Assembly: GCA_024196135.1 (NCBI GenBank)
Contig: JAMQCK010000016.1
Span: 62,001-126,000 of the forward strand
Direction: 5' to 3'
Origin: Pleurotus ostreatus/Saccharomyces cerevisiae fusant
Taxonomy: Eukaryota; Opisthokonta
DNA length: 64,000 nucleotides
Below the pieces are notes generated by a model. The model saw nothing but the letters and a program-made list of their open reading frames with translations. It ran no database searches and was not told the DNA's origin. This document shows positions 55,281-64,000 of this stretch, in pieces. The translations under genes were made by a program, and so were the position numbers. Each line of letters begins with the position of its first letter. The first letter of the stretch is position 1.

Positions 55281-57269
55281 TCAGCCAAGGCTTGCCATAT
55301 TGCTCTCGAAGGACGCACTCCCGTCCACCGCGTGCGGCATCCGAAGGATAGACGTAGGACGTGAGAGCGTCGCTGTCGCCTTCGCTTCCGGAAGTGGCGG
55401 AGGCACGGTGCTGTAATCGGGGGGCAGCACAGGTGCGCTGACGCGCGGTCGACTAGCCCGGCGCTTGGGAGGCATCTGAGGAGCTGGCCTCGATGCCGCA
55501 TCGGTGGCGAAGGTGATCGAGGTGCGGCGTCGCCTGGTCGAGGAAGCAGAGGCTGACGAGCGGCGAGATGACGAAGGCTTTATGGCGGTAGGGGACGTAG
55601 TGGGCGATGCGTCGCCGTCATGGTTGGAGGCCGCAGCGATAGCGTTCGTCGTGCCGTCAATGCTGTCGAGGAAAGGCAGTGAACCGTCTGAGGAGAGGAT
55701 GCCCTGGATAGCGTCGATGGAAATAGGCCAGTCCAAAGCCGCGATCGGGTCGAACGCTAGAGGCTTTGGCGTGGCATCAGGGTCGTCATCTTCGTAGACA
55801 GTGTCCCGACGCGTCTGTAAATGTGTTCGAATTTCAGACAGTCCGGGTCATGTAACCCTGTCGACGTACGGATTTGGTAGTCAGGAAACTTTCGGGTCGG
55901 TAAAGCTGAGAGTCGGAAGGAAGAGAACTCAAAGAGGACGAGATTGTTGCATCAGGTGGAACTGAATTGCCGCTGGCAGGACCTCCACCTCCAGCCTTGG
56001 AGGACATTTAGCAAAGATAAGGCGCTTGTAGATAAATGAGGGACTTACTGAATCTGCAGATGCACTGCAGGCGTCCTCGTCACGAGGGGAGTGACGTGCA
56101 GCAATGTCTTCTGGTCGCACCGTGTCGGAAGACTCAGAAGAGCTCATTCCCTGCGAATGCAGCTCCGCGACGGCGGACATATCCAAGTCACTGAACCGAC
56201 GAGGGGGCATACTTCCCTCGCGGTACCGGTCGAGAAGGTCGTTGACGGCGAATTGGCGAGAGGCGCTGAGCGGCATTGCGCCGAGTGACGAGACGTTGGA
56301 GACGGACGGAGTGATAGACCGATCGCCGCTTTCCTTCGCGATCTCGCGCCAGAGCTTCATCATCTTGTAGTCCTGCTCCGCTTCGGTGAGAGACTGCCGC
56401 TTTAGCCTGTCAACAGCGCGGAAGTCGTCGGTGAGACGCGCGCCAGTAACGGGAGGCAGGATTTTGTGCCACATGTCGAGCCCGTTCTGAACGGTGATCT
56501 GGATGTGGGTCGCTAGCACTACTTCGGGGTCGAGGTTGACGTTGTTGACGGTGTCGTAGGCGCTGAGGAGGATGGGGTCGTAGCCGGTGAGGCGGAGCAT
56601 GCGCTCGCACAGAGCGCGGAGGGCCGCTTCGCGCTTCTCAAAAATCTCGATTTGTCGCCTGCCGAAGTCAATGCGCAGCTCGATCCCGGCGCACTCCTGT
56701 TGTTGCTCAGCCGTCTGCTCGAGCTTAGCGCGTTCCAGGTTCTCGATGGCGTTGCTGAATGCTTGACGATTATTCTCGAGTACTTTGTTCTCCGCTTCGA
56801 GGGACGTGAGGCGGCGGCGTAGGTCGTTATACGCATCCTGAGTGATTGGAGGCGCCAGTGAAGAATGTGCAGACGAGGCGGAGGTTTCAAGTTTAGGCGT
56901 ACGCTTGTGCAGAGATGTTGAGTTCCCAGGATCAACTGGCACATCAAGGCCTTCATCTACGCCTGGATCCGCCGAGGGCATTGAAAGCGTCGGTCCTAAA
57001 AGGCTCGCTATAGGCGCAGAAGTGGAGCTGTTTGCCGCCGGCGCAGCAGAAGTCTGAAGGGGTATAGACAAGAGAAACGAAGGTGAGGCCGAAGGTTCAG
57101 TGGACGACGAGTTCTGAAAGGCGAGTATCGGAAGGGACGTCGGGCGATCTTTGGCGAGTTGCTGACCAGTAGGGGCTGAACGATGGCGATAACCTGTAGG
57201 GTCGGATTGAGGGCGTTTCTTTGCCGCAAATCGACGAGACCAGCGTCTGAAGTGCTTGAAGAGATTCAT
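55281..57269 (-). CDS. Unknown coiled-coil protein
   Basis: Predicted 626 residues in three exons (56049-57269, 55870-55995, 55281-55814), all in frame. It opens with a basic segment MNLFKHFRRWSRRFAAKKR that could bind membrane or nucleic acid. A disordered Ser/Pro region follows, then a coiled coil around residues 160-235 (YNDLRRRLTSLEAENKVLEN, NAIENLERAKLEQTAEQQQE, IFEKREAALRALCERML). A helical domain (GLDMWHKILPPVTG, RLKRQSLTEAEQDYKMMKLW) comes next. The C-terminus is Ser/Arg/Pro-rich with a short motif ALDWPISIDAIQGIL. I do not recognise the family. A cytoskeletal or scaffolding role would be a guess. Confidence 0.7.
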
Positions 57270-57891
57270 CGTTCTTTGACGAAAGGCGGGTTGAGCCTTC
57301 AGGCGAGGAGGCAATCACAAGTCCAGATACTCGGGATATGGTTGGGATCAAGCGCGCTCAAGCACGTGCTACGGCATTTGCTCACGGCAAATGCCGAAAA
57401 CGGAACCATTACTCCAGCTTGTCACGAACGGTCACATTCGCCAGCGCATCGTGAACGATGGGCCTACTCATTGCACAGCAGTGTCCTACGAGCTTCCGTG
57501 TATCCTGTCTGTGCCATACGAGACAATCGACTACCTAACTGAGCTTCGCCGATTCGGACACATGCGACTGTCCAGTGTTCATCCTGCGGGTGGCATCCGC
57601 TCGAAGCACTCAATTCGGAAGGACGGATGAAATCCGCATTCCCTCATATCGAACGCGCGTCCCCTTCTTCGCTGGAGTGCACGCACTGGAATCTATCTCA
57701 CTAAGCAACGACGGGAAGAGGACTTGGCGCGAGCTGCTTGCTAATGCATGCTGGGCCTTCTTGACCGTGTAGGAGGTAAGGCACCTCGGCGATGGTGCAA
57801 CCTTTTCTACGATATATAAGAACAGGATCTTATGCTGTATTCAACAGAGACTCGATCTCAATCTGTCTGCTCTCTCTTCTACGCCAACATG
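57270..57891. other. Divergent promoter region of coiled-coil gene and aldo/keto reductase
   Basis: About 620 bases between opposite starts. A TATA box for the reductase lies at its right end. No gene seen. Confidence 0.5.
57813..57820 (+). promoter_or_regulatory. TATA box of the aldo/keto reductase gene
   Basis: TATATAAG, 72 bases before the start codon at 57892. Confidence 0.55.
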
Positions 57892-59299
57892 TCTTCTCCA
57901 TCGGTCAAATATGTCCAGCTCGGCAAGAGCGGTCTGCGCGTCTCCGTTCCCATTGTATGTTTCTTCGCTGTCCATCGGACATTTGACTGACGTAGGCTCG
58001 ATTAGCTGGGCGCAATGAGCTACGGGAACCCAAAGTGGGGCGTGAGTAGTTGTTCAGCCCACATCGAAGCCCTCTGACGCTGCTCTTAGGCCGAGGGATC
58101 AGCGGGACCGTGGGTCAAGGATGCGCAGCAGGCGCTACCTATCCTCAAAGCGGCTTGGGACCGTGGTATCAAGTAGGCATTGGATTGCAGAATAGCCTTA
58201 CTCATACTCATGCCCACGCCTGCAGCACCTTTGATACTGCGAACCTCTACTCCAACGGTGATTCCGAGCGCGTTTTGGCCAAATTCATTGAGGAGGTGAA
58301 TATCAGTTGGCATTTACGAAGGCGCCGCGGTAGCTGATCCCATGTCAGTACAAGATTCCCCGCGAGGAGATCATCATCGCCACCAAATGCTACGGTCTCG
58401 TCGCCAAGGGTGCGGACACTCACATCATAACCTGGACCATACCCGACATGGCCGACAACAGGAGGGAGTACGTCAACCAGAAGGGCCTCTCGCGCGCGGC
58501 CATCTTCAACGCCATCGAGGGCTCGCTCGCGCGCCTGAACACCTCGTACATCGACCTCTACCAGATCCACCGCTTCGACCCGACAACGCCGCCCGAGGAG
58601 ACGATGAAGGCGCTCCACGACCTCGTCGAGGCCGGGAAAGTGCGCTACATCGGCGCGAGCTCGATGCGGACTTGGGAGTTCGCGCTGCTGAACGCCGTCG
58701 CGGAGAAGAACGGGTGGACGAGGTTTGTGAGCATGCAGGACGAGTATTCGTTGCTGTATCGCGAGGAGGTTGGTGTCTTCCATCGTTTGCCTGCGTAGCA
58801 TCGCTGAATAGTCCCCAAAGGAGCGCGAGATGTTGGCGTACTGCAAGTACCACGGCATCGGGGTCATCCCGTGGGGACCTCTTGCTACCGGCCGTCTTGC
58901 ACGTCCGCTAAGTGCCGGCGAGACCGAACGCTCCAAAACGGCCGCCGCCGCCGGATGGGGACTCGACGGCTCGGGAGACAACGAGATCGTCAAGCGGGTG
59001 GAGGAGATCGCGAACAAGCGCGGCTGGAAGATGTCGCAGGTACGCTCCTGCGACGCTGCTGGCTCACATAAGTGTCGACTTATCTTCAGGTGTCTCTTGC
59101 GTGGGCGCAGCGGAACGTGACAAGCCCCATTGTCGGCATCAATTCAGTCAATCGCGTCGAAGAGAGCATCGTGGATGGCGAGCTGACCGACGAAGAGGCG
59201 AAGTATCTGGAAGAGCCGTACGTGTTCTGGTGCCTACAGTGCTTTCTGACACTGATTTTATGTAGGTATGAGCCAAAGGCCGTTCGCGGGCATGCGTAA
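57892..59299 (+). CDS. Aldo/keto reductase
   Basis: NADPH-dependent oxidoreductase of the AKR superfamily, close to the yeast Yakc/Aad-like and potassium-channel-beta group. Start MSSPSVKYVQLGKSGLRVSV. Catalytic tetrad visible: Asp and Tyr in TFDTANLYSNGDSE, Lys in IIATKCYG, His in DLYQIHRFDPT. Further family motifs: KVRYIGASSM, GVIPWGPLATGRLARP, QVSLAWAQRN and PIVGINSVNRVEE for cofactor binding. Introns follow VPI, GNPKWG, the segment before TFDTANLYS, IEE, the segment after LLYREE and MSQ. The last intron is unclear: 59220-59270 can be spliced to give a PYPKAVRGHA end or read through in frame. The substrate cannot be told. Confidence 0.88.
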
Positions 59300-59371
59300 C
59301 TCGAGCATCGTCACTATAGTAAATTGTGCTCGTATTTAGCCGCAAAAGTCCTGTATGGCTCGTCACATCCC

Positions 59372-60982
59372 CTATGATGTCCAATCTATTTCTCCATATG
59401 CGACCCAATCATGCGGCCACCGTTGACGGAAGGCCGCTAGTATTGCCAACGGATTTGGTGGCAAGCAGTTGACCCCATAAATTGTGAAAGACTGCAGAGG
59501 TTGCAACGCCACCTCATCCACTATCATTGGACCCTCTCTAGAGAGCACTGAAGAGTATATGGCATCACGGACTGACGCCTCGTGTTCTGCGCTGTATACA
59601 CAGCCTCCGAAGTCTATGCCTAGGCGTAATAGATTAGGTAGGAGGGATTCAGCACCAGGCGCCCCGCTAGAGCGGTTCAGGGCCAAAATCAGGTCGACCG
59701 TGATCAGCGGGAACTCGATGTTCTCCTGCTTCGAGTCTTCCGTGAGCACAAGTTCTGTGAGCAATGGAAGGCGACGTAGACACGCAATGATCGGCTCCGT
59801 TGCGGGGGGATCCAACTCCGACAGAGCGAGGACGCGCAGATGTTTACACTCCCCCGAGCGGTCCAGCATGCTCTGCATGGCGTCGAACTGGTCATGATCG
59901 GAGTAGCCAGAGAGGTGCAGCTTCTCTACGTTCGGAGCCGCTATGAGGTAGCAGAGGAAGACAGCGTTGTTATTGAAGTGGATATTCTCCAAAGCAGGGA
60001 AGAGTGTTGGCTTCGAAGGAATGGCCCGCTCATTGAACTTCTCGTCGGCAGCAATATAGCAGGAGCGTAGGGTAACGCTGCATGCCATGAATGCGTCGAG
60101 AAACGGTTCTGGGCTGACTGTGATGCAGTCGACGCAGATGATGGTTAGGTCGACGATTGACCACATGCGGGGCATCTCGGAGGTTGGGACGGATGCCCTG
60201 TAATCAATCCAGAGACAAGTTACGTTGGGCGCATGTCGGAACGAGTGGAGCGGCAGTTGTACAGCGGTATTGCTGCGCTCATCTACGCGAAGAGAGAGGG
60301 AGTTCAAGGCCGGAAATAGATGGTGACCCATGCTCTCGTAGATGTGTACCGGCAAGCGATCGAGTGTTGCCCTTTCCCATCGGTGAGATTGCGCACAGAG
60401 TAGCCGCCACGCATCGTCAATCTCCCAGAGTTCATCTGCTGTAGGGTGATCAAGCCATAGGCTGTCGTAGTCGTAGCGCATCTGGAGGACTACATCCAGA
60501 GATACCTGGGCCGTCCTCTCGAGTTCTGTTCGGAGCAAGGACGGATCCTCTCGGAAGGTTTGCCAGTTAGTCAAAGCATCGAACTTGAGCTTCGACCATA
60601 GCCGAGGTGTCGTGAGCGCGATCTCGCGCCACGAATGGCACACACGCGCGAAGTTGAGATTGCGTCGCCCGACGTAGGCTTCCTCCCATTCGTCCGGGAC
60701 GGCGAAGAGAAATACAAGGGAAAGAATTTCGGGATGAAGGCGACGGCACGGCGACAAGAGCGCATCATGCACTGAGATCTGCTCTCGGACGGTTGCTTGC
60801 TGTTGGAGGAGGCTGGTGATCTGCTCGGCGATCCGGCCGTCTATGCCACGTAGCTCGTCCGCCGCTTTCCTGATCATGCACGCATCGCTGTCGCTAGGGA
60901 CGTATGCAGATCGATGAAGAGCAATGTTAGCGACAGCTCCTGCGTGGCGCAAAGCGTCGGATTGTTCCATAGTAGGATGCAT
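59372..60982 (-). CDS. F-box protein, paralog A of a tandem pair
   Basis: Predicted 536 residues, one exon, intact. Start MHPTMEQSDALRHAGAVANI; a short coiled coil (IRKAADELRGIDGRIAEQIT) leads into the F-box (LSPCRRLHPEILSLVFLFAV) and VCHSWREIALTTPRLWS. The C-terminal half is leucine-rich (LRVLALSELDPPATEP, LPNLLRLGIDFGG). Closely related along its length to the next gene (61407-63049). It converges on the aldo/keto reductase with 72 bases between the stop codons. Likely SCF substrate receptor; target unknown. Confidence 0.8.
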   Translation of the reverse strand: MHPTMEQSDALRHAGAVANIALHRSAYVPSDSDACMIRKAADELRGIDGRIAEQITSLLQQQATVREQISVHDALLSPCRRLHPEILSLVFLFAVPDEWEEAYVGRRNLNFARVCHSWREIALTTPRLWSKLKFDALTNWQTFREDPSLLRTELERTAQVSLDVVLQMRYDYDSLWLDHPTADELWEIDDAWRLLCAQSHRWERATLDRLPVHIYESMGHHLFPALNSLSLRVDERSNTAVQLPLHSFRHAPNVTCLWIDYRASVPTSEMPRMWSIVDLTIICVDCITVSPEPFLDAFMACSVTLRSCYIAADEKFNERAIPSKPTLFPALENIHFNNNAVFLCYLIAAPNVEKLHLSGYSDHDQFDAMQSMLDRSGECKHLRVLALSELDPPATEPIIACLRRLPLLTELVLTEDSKQENIEFPLITVDLILALNRSSGAPGAESLLPNLLRLGIDFGGCVYSAEHEASVRDAIYSSVLSREGPMIVDEVALQPLQSFTIYGVNCLPPNPLAILAAFRQRWPHDWVAYGEIDWTS

Positions 60983-61406
60983 GCTATTCGGTCAGATGAG
61001 AATCGCAACACCCAGCGCACACACGGCGCCTCAAGTACCTTCGGTCTGTAGTCCGCTATATGGGATGTCGATTCCTGGACCCTTATGGGGTTGGGTATTG
61101 GGCTTCAGTGTGATGATGGTGGTGCAGGTCGAACGCGCATCGACGCGTGCACTGCGGCAATGCGCGCTGACTCGGAGAGTTGGACTGCCTGACTAATACA
61201 ATTGAATATATGCTAAGTAACCCGGCTTTCGCGAGTTGGCGATACGAAGAAGCGAAGCAAGCTCAAATACTTCGGGAACAATTCTCAACTTTACTGGATT
61301 AATTTTCGACCATGTACTCAGCGAAAGTCTACTAGTATCGTACGAATATATTCAATGCTCATCTGCGTCTGGTATAGAATTGTTATAGTGACTGTTGAGT
61401 ATGATT
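60983..61406. other. Intergenic between the tandem F-box paralogs
   Basis: About 420 bases; AT-richer than the flanks. Promoter of paralog A and 3' flank of paralog B. Nothing else seen. Confidence 0.5.
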
Positions 61407-63049
61407 TCAATCAGATTCAGTCTCTGAGTCCGGGGACAGCTGCTTGATCACCATCGCCCTCCTACGCTGAAAGGTACGAACAATAGTATCTCGACAAGGC
61501 GGCCAGCATGGAGAGTCGTCAAGTACGAAAGACTGTAAAGATTGAATGGACATTCCGTCTGATCTCAAAGGCTCTGCCCTGGACCATAGCGCAGATAACA
61601 AAGCGTCTTGAAATGAGCGCTCATCTTTCTGCCAATTGCCCCAAAGTCGCACCCAGCCGCCAAGAGTCAAGACCAATCGCGAGAGATTGGGTAAGAGGAC
61701 CTCCGACGTACGGGATACATTAGACATATCCAAGGCGCGCACCAGGTCCAGGGTGATCAACGGCTCGCGGATGTCTTCCATGTATTCGTCGTGTGCGATT
61801 TCGACTTCTCTCAGCGACGGCAGACGACGAAGGCATCGGAGAAGTGAGCCCTCGTCAATGAGTCTTAGCTGCGCTAAAGAGAGCGTATTCAAATACTGGC
61901 ATACTCGCGAGCGATCGAGCATGGTTTCCAACGCATCGAACTGATTGTAGTAGGAGTGACCGGAAAGCCGTAAATTGATAGCGTGGGGGGCTGCAATGAA
62001 GTAGCAAAGCAGGATGGCGTCGTCTTCGAAGTGGATATCCTCCAGGCAAGGAAAGATGGTCGACTCTTGCGGTATGGGTTCGGGACGATTGATAGACTGA
62101 TTAACATTGTATTCGACGCTGATGTGGCAGGAGCGCACGGTGGCGCTACACGCCATCATCGCGCGAAGGAGAGATTCGAACGCGACATCAAGTCCTCCGG
62201 CGTAGTTGATAGTTAGGTCAGTGATGGACCATAGTCGTGGCAATTCGAAGGTCACTATCGGGGGAACAACGTCGATATGAAGGCTGGTCACGTTCGGCGC
62301 ATTCTGGAAGTTAGGGAGAGTCATCGTTTGTCGGGTGTCTGCAACAAGGGGCCAAATAAGTAGATGGACAGGGTTTGCAATGCAGGAAAAGAGCAAGTGG
62401 CAAGGTTGGCATAACCGGAAAGCGGCAAGTCATAGAAACTAGCCCGCTTCCATCGGTGCGATAGCGTACGAAGCAATAGCCAAGCATCGTCACTCCCCCA
62501 GAAATTGTCCCACCAGGCATAGGACATCGGAAGTCCGTACGCGAGGGTGCCCATCTGTACGTCTACGTCCAGAGGCACCTGCGCTGTCCTTTCCACATCC
62601 TCCTCGAGGGCGAGCAGACTAGCTTCTCCGACTGATGGCCAATGGTTCCACGCTTCAAGCCGGAGTCTTGACCATAGCCTGGGTGTGTCGAATGCGACGT
62701 TTCGCCAAAGGCGACACACGCACGCGAAGTTGGGGCTGCGTTGTCCAGCGTACGCTTGCTCCCAGTTATCCGGGACGGTCAGTAGGAAGATCATCGAGAG
62801 AGCTTCAGAAGGCAAGCGGCGACATGGTGACAGAAGGGCGTTATTGAGCGCAATCTGCTCCCGAACGGCGGCCCGTTGTTCAAGGAGACTGGATATCTGC
62901 TCGCCGATCTGGACGTCTATGCTGGGTAGCTCTTCCGCCGTTTCCTTGATTTTCGCCGTCTCTTCCTCACTGGGCACATAAGCAGTGCGGTGCAAGGGGA
63001 TATTGGCGATCGTTTGTGCGTAAGACAAAACGTGGTCCGTGGAATGCAT
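61407..63049 (-). pseudogene. F-box protein, paralog B, with a frameshift
   Basis: The first part (start 63049, MHSTDHVLSYAQTIANI) matches paralog A: F-box LSPCRRLPSEALSMIFLLTV and VCRLWRNVAFDTPRLWS. Around 62348-62351, a run of four C on this strand, the frame shifts: SIYLFGP reads into a stop in the first frame, while VADTRQTMTLPNFQNAPNV, homologous to paralog A, continues in another frame to a normal end at 61407. No GT..AG intron fits here without deleting conserved residues. So the gene is either a fresh pseudogene or carries a one-base sequencing error in a short homopolymer. The rest is conserved and free of stops, so decay is recent at most. Confidence 0.65.
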
Positions 63050-63413
63050 GTTACAGAACCTGAGGCCAGTTGAGTAACGGGACACAGTGCACGGCTGGCA
63101 GACGCACGAGTTGAACAATTTCGCAACCTGTGAAGTAATTGTCGCGTTCGAGCTGAAGGTTGTCGCTGAAGTCGATGGTGGTTCTGGTCAAGGTGTGTAT
63201 CGGCATCGCGTGCACTTGGCGAACTGCAAAGTTACCTAATAATAAAAAGTCGCGATGCCCCCGCATTTACCTCGTGTATCGGAACGTTGCAGATCGAACT
63301 GGACAGCGGGTTTTGCATGAGCGTCGCCATACAGAACTCAACTTTGATGTCGGAACCAGAATAAAGCTTGTTAGTGTAGAAGTCATTGCTGAGTATTCCA
63401 AATCTACCGACGG
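63050..63413. other. Intergenic between TUL1-type gene and F-box paralog B
   Basis: About 360 bases with no gene; 3' region of the ligase gene and promoter of the F-box gene. Confidence 0.5.
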
Positions 63414-64000
63414 TTACAACGGTGGTAACGGTCGCCGACACTGAGGACATATATTCTTAATCGCAAGCCACCTTTCCAGGCATTTGGTATGCTGAGAAGC
63501 GTCATCCTCAATACGTGCACATCACGCGAGATCGAAAGCGGCGACTCACGAATAAATGGTGGCACGGCGCCAGACTGTATTCCTTACGCGCACCGCGGAG
63601 CGGGGCCATCGACGCCTCCTTCTCCCCTAGCCCGCCTTCACCCCCGATATCTATCGCTTCCATGCATATAGCGCAGTCACCGAGGGCAGCTTCGAGGTCT
63701 GTGGGTAGGGGTGGGTGGTAGTCGTAGACGTCATTACGGGTGGCGAGCTATGCAGACGTTGTTAGCCTCAATATGTCAGGCCCCTTGTGCGAAACGCCAC
63801 TTACCCGCGCCGGCATGAAGAACGTCGGTCCGACCCAGCTCTGTAGGATCACGACCCCTGCCTGCAAGAACATGAACAGCACCAATGGTCGTGCCCACGC
63901 TTCATGCATCGTCAGCTACTCGCACTATCATCGCGACAACGGCCTCACCTCTTTCCCCAATCTCGAACACATTCCCCTCGTTTGCCAGGAAGTAGAGCAG
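63414..64000 (-). CDS. TUL1: RING ubiquitin ligase of the TUL1/Dsc1 type, 3' part only
   Basis: C-terminal part of a Golgi/endosome multipass E3 ligase; the 5' part lies beyond the window. Visible exons: 63949-64000 (cut), 63805-63899, 63550-63747 and 63414-63491, all in frame. They encode LLYFLANEGNVFEIGE, a membrane helix WARPLVLFMFLQAGVVIL, then SWVGPTFFMPAR, DVYDYHPPLPTD and a RING-H2 domain: GDCAICMEAI, then SLAPCHHLFHTKCLERWLAI and CPQCRRPLPPL at the very end. RING at the extreme C-terminus after membrane helices is the Tul1/Dsc1 layout; in fission yeast and Aspergillus the Dsc complex cleaves or degrades membrane proteins such as SREBP. Confidence 0.85.

Noticed and set aside
1..64000. 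tRNA, rRNA, CRISPR, riboswitch or bacterial mobile elements
   Set aside because: No GGTTCGAATCC-type B box with a matching cloverleaf, no rRNA-like block, no regular spaced repeats; the organism is a fungus. A covariance-model scan would be the decisive check.

Overview
The window reads as nuclear DNA of a filamentous basidiomycete, most likely an Agaricomycete. Support: GC-rich sequence, genes broken by many ~45-60 nt introns, very short intergenic gaps, several lineage-typical F-box proteins with a short coiled coil before the F-box, and fungal gene content. No rRNA, tRNA, CRISPR array, virus or bacterial-type operon was seen. Most genes had to be assembled by eye from several exons, so spans run from start to stop codon and splice sites are inferred from GT..AG signals, reading frame and family resemblance.

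Layout. 1-5.1 kb: no convincing gene; arrays of degenerate short tandem repeats. 5.1-11.3 kb (-): an inner-nuclear-membrane Src1/Heh protein and an ER M28 metallopeptidase. 12.2-14.2 kb (-): a secreted, repeat-stalked, GPI-type cupredoxin. 15.2-18.1 kb: a possible Mso1-like protein (-) divergent from mitochondrial sulfide:quinone oxidoreductase (+). 18.8-19.2 kb: a 456-bp nonautonomous DNA transposon with perfect 37-bp inverted repeats and an 8-bp target duplication, inserted exactly at the stop codon of POP5 (19.2-20.5 kb, -). 20.7-29.5 kb: F-box gene, a NEPRO/Rmp1-like gene (-) divergent from beta-adaptin (+), and a second F-box gene. 29.7-33 kb: a MYND zinc-finger gene with a 14-nt microexon, and a divergent pair of nucleotidyltransferase-like genes, one of which appears to need an AT-AC intron. 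33.9-36.2 kb: a multipass membrane protein. 36.2-39.4 kb: no gene resolved. 39.4-40.3 kb: a small unknown gene. 40.7-51.9 kb: a dense housekeeping block (beta-hexosaminidase, NPR2, UBA3/RCL1 divergent pair, MET8/SLT11 divergent pair). 52-55 kb: sparse, one doubtful small gene. 55.3-63 kb: coiled-coil protein, aldo/keto reductase and two tandem F-box paralogs, the second frameshifted. 63.4-64 kb: the 3' end of a TUL1/Dsc RING ubiquitin ligase, cut by the window edge.

Functional threads: RNA processing is well represented (POP5 and a NEPRO/Rmp1-like protein for RNase P/MRP, RCL1 for 18S rRNA maturation, SLT11 for splicing). Ubiquitin-like pathways are also frequent (UBA3 for NEDD8, the TUL1-type ligase, four F-box proteins that could act in NEDD8-activated cullin ligases). 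SQR and MET8 touch sulfide and siroheme metabolism. I see no co-regulated cluster; the genes are mostly independent units, often sharing short bidirectional promoters.
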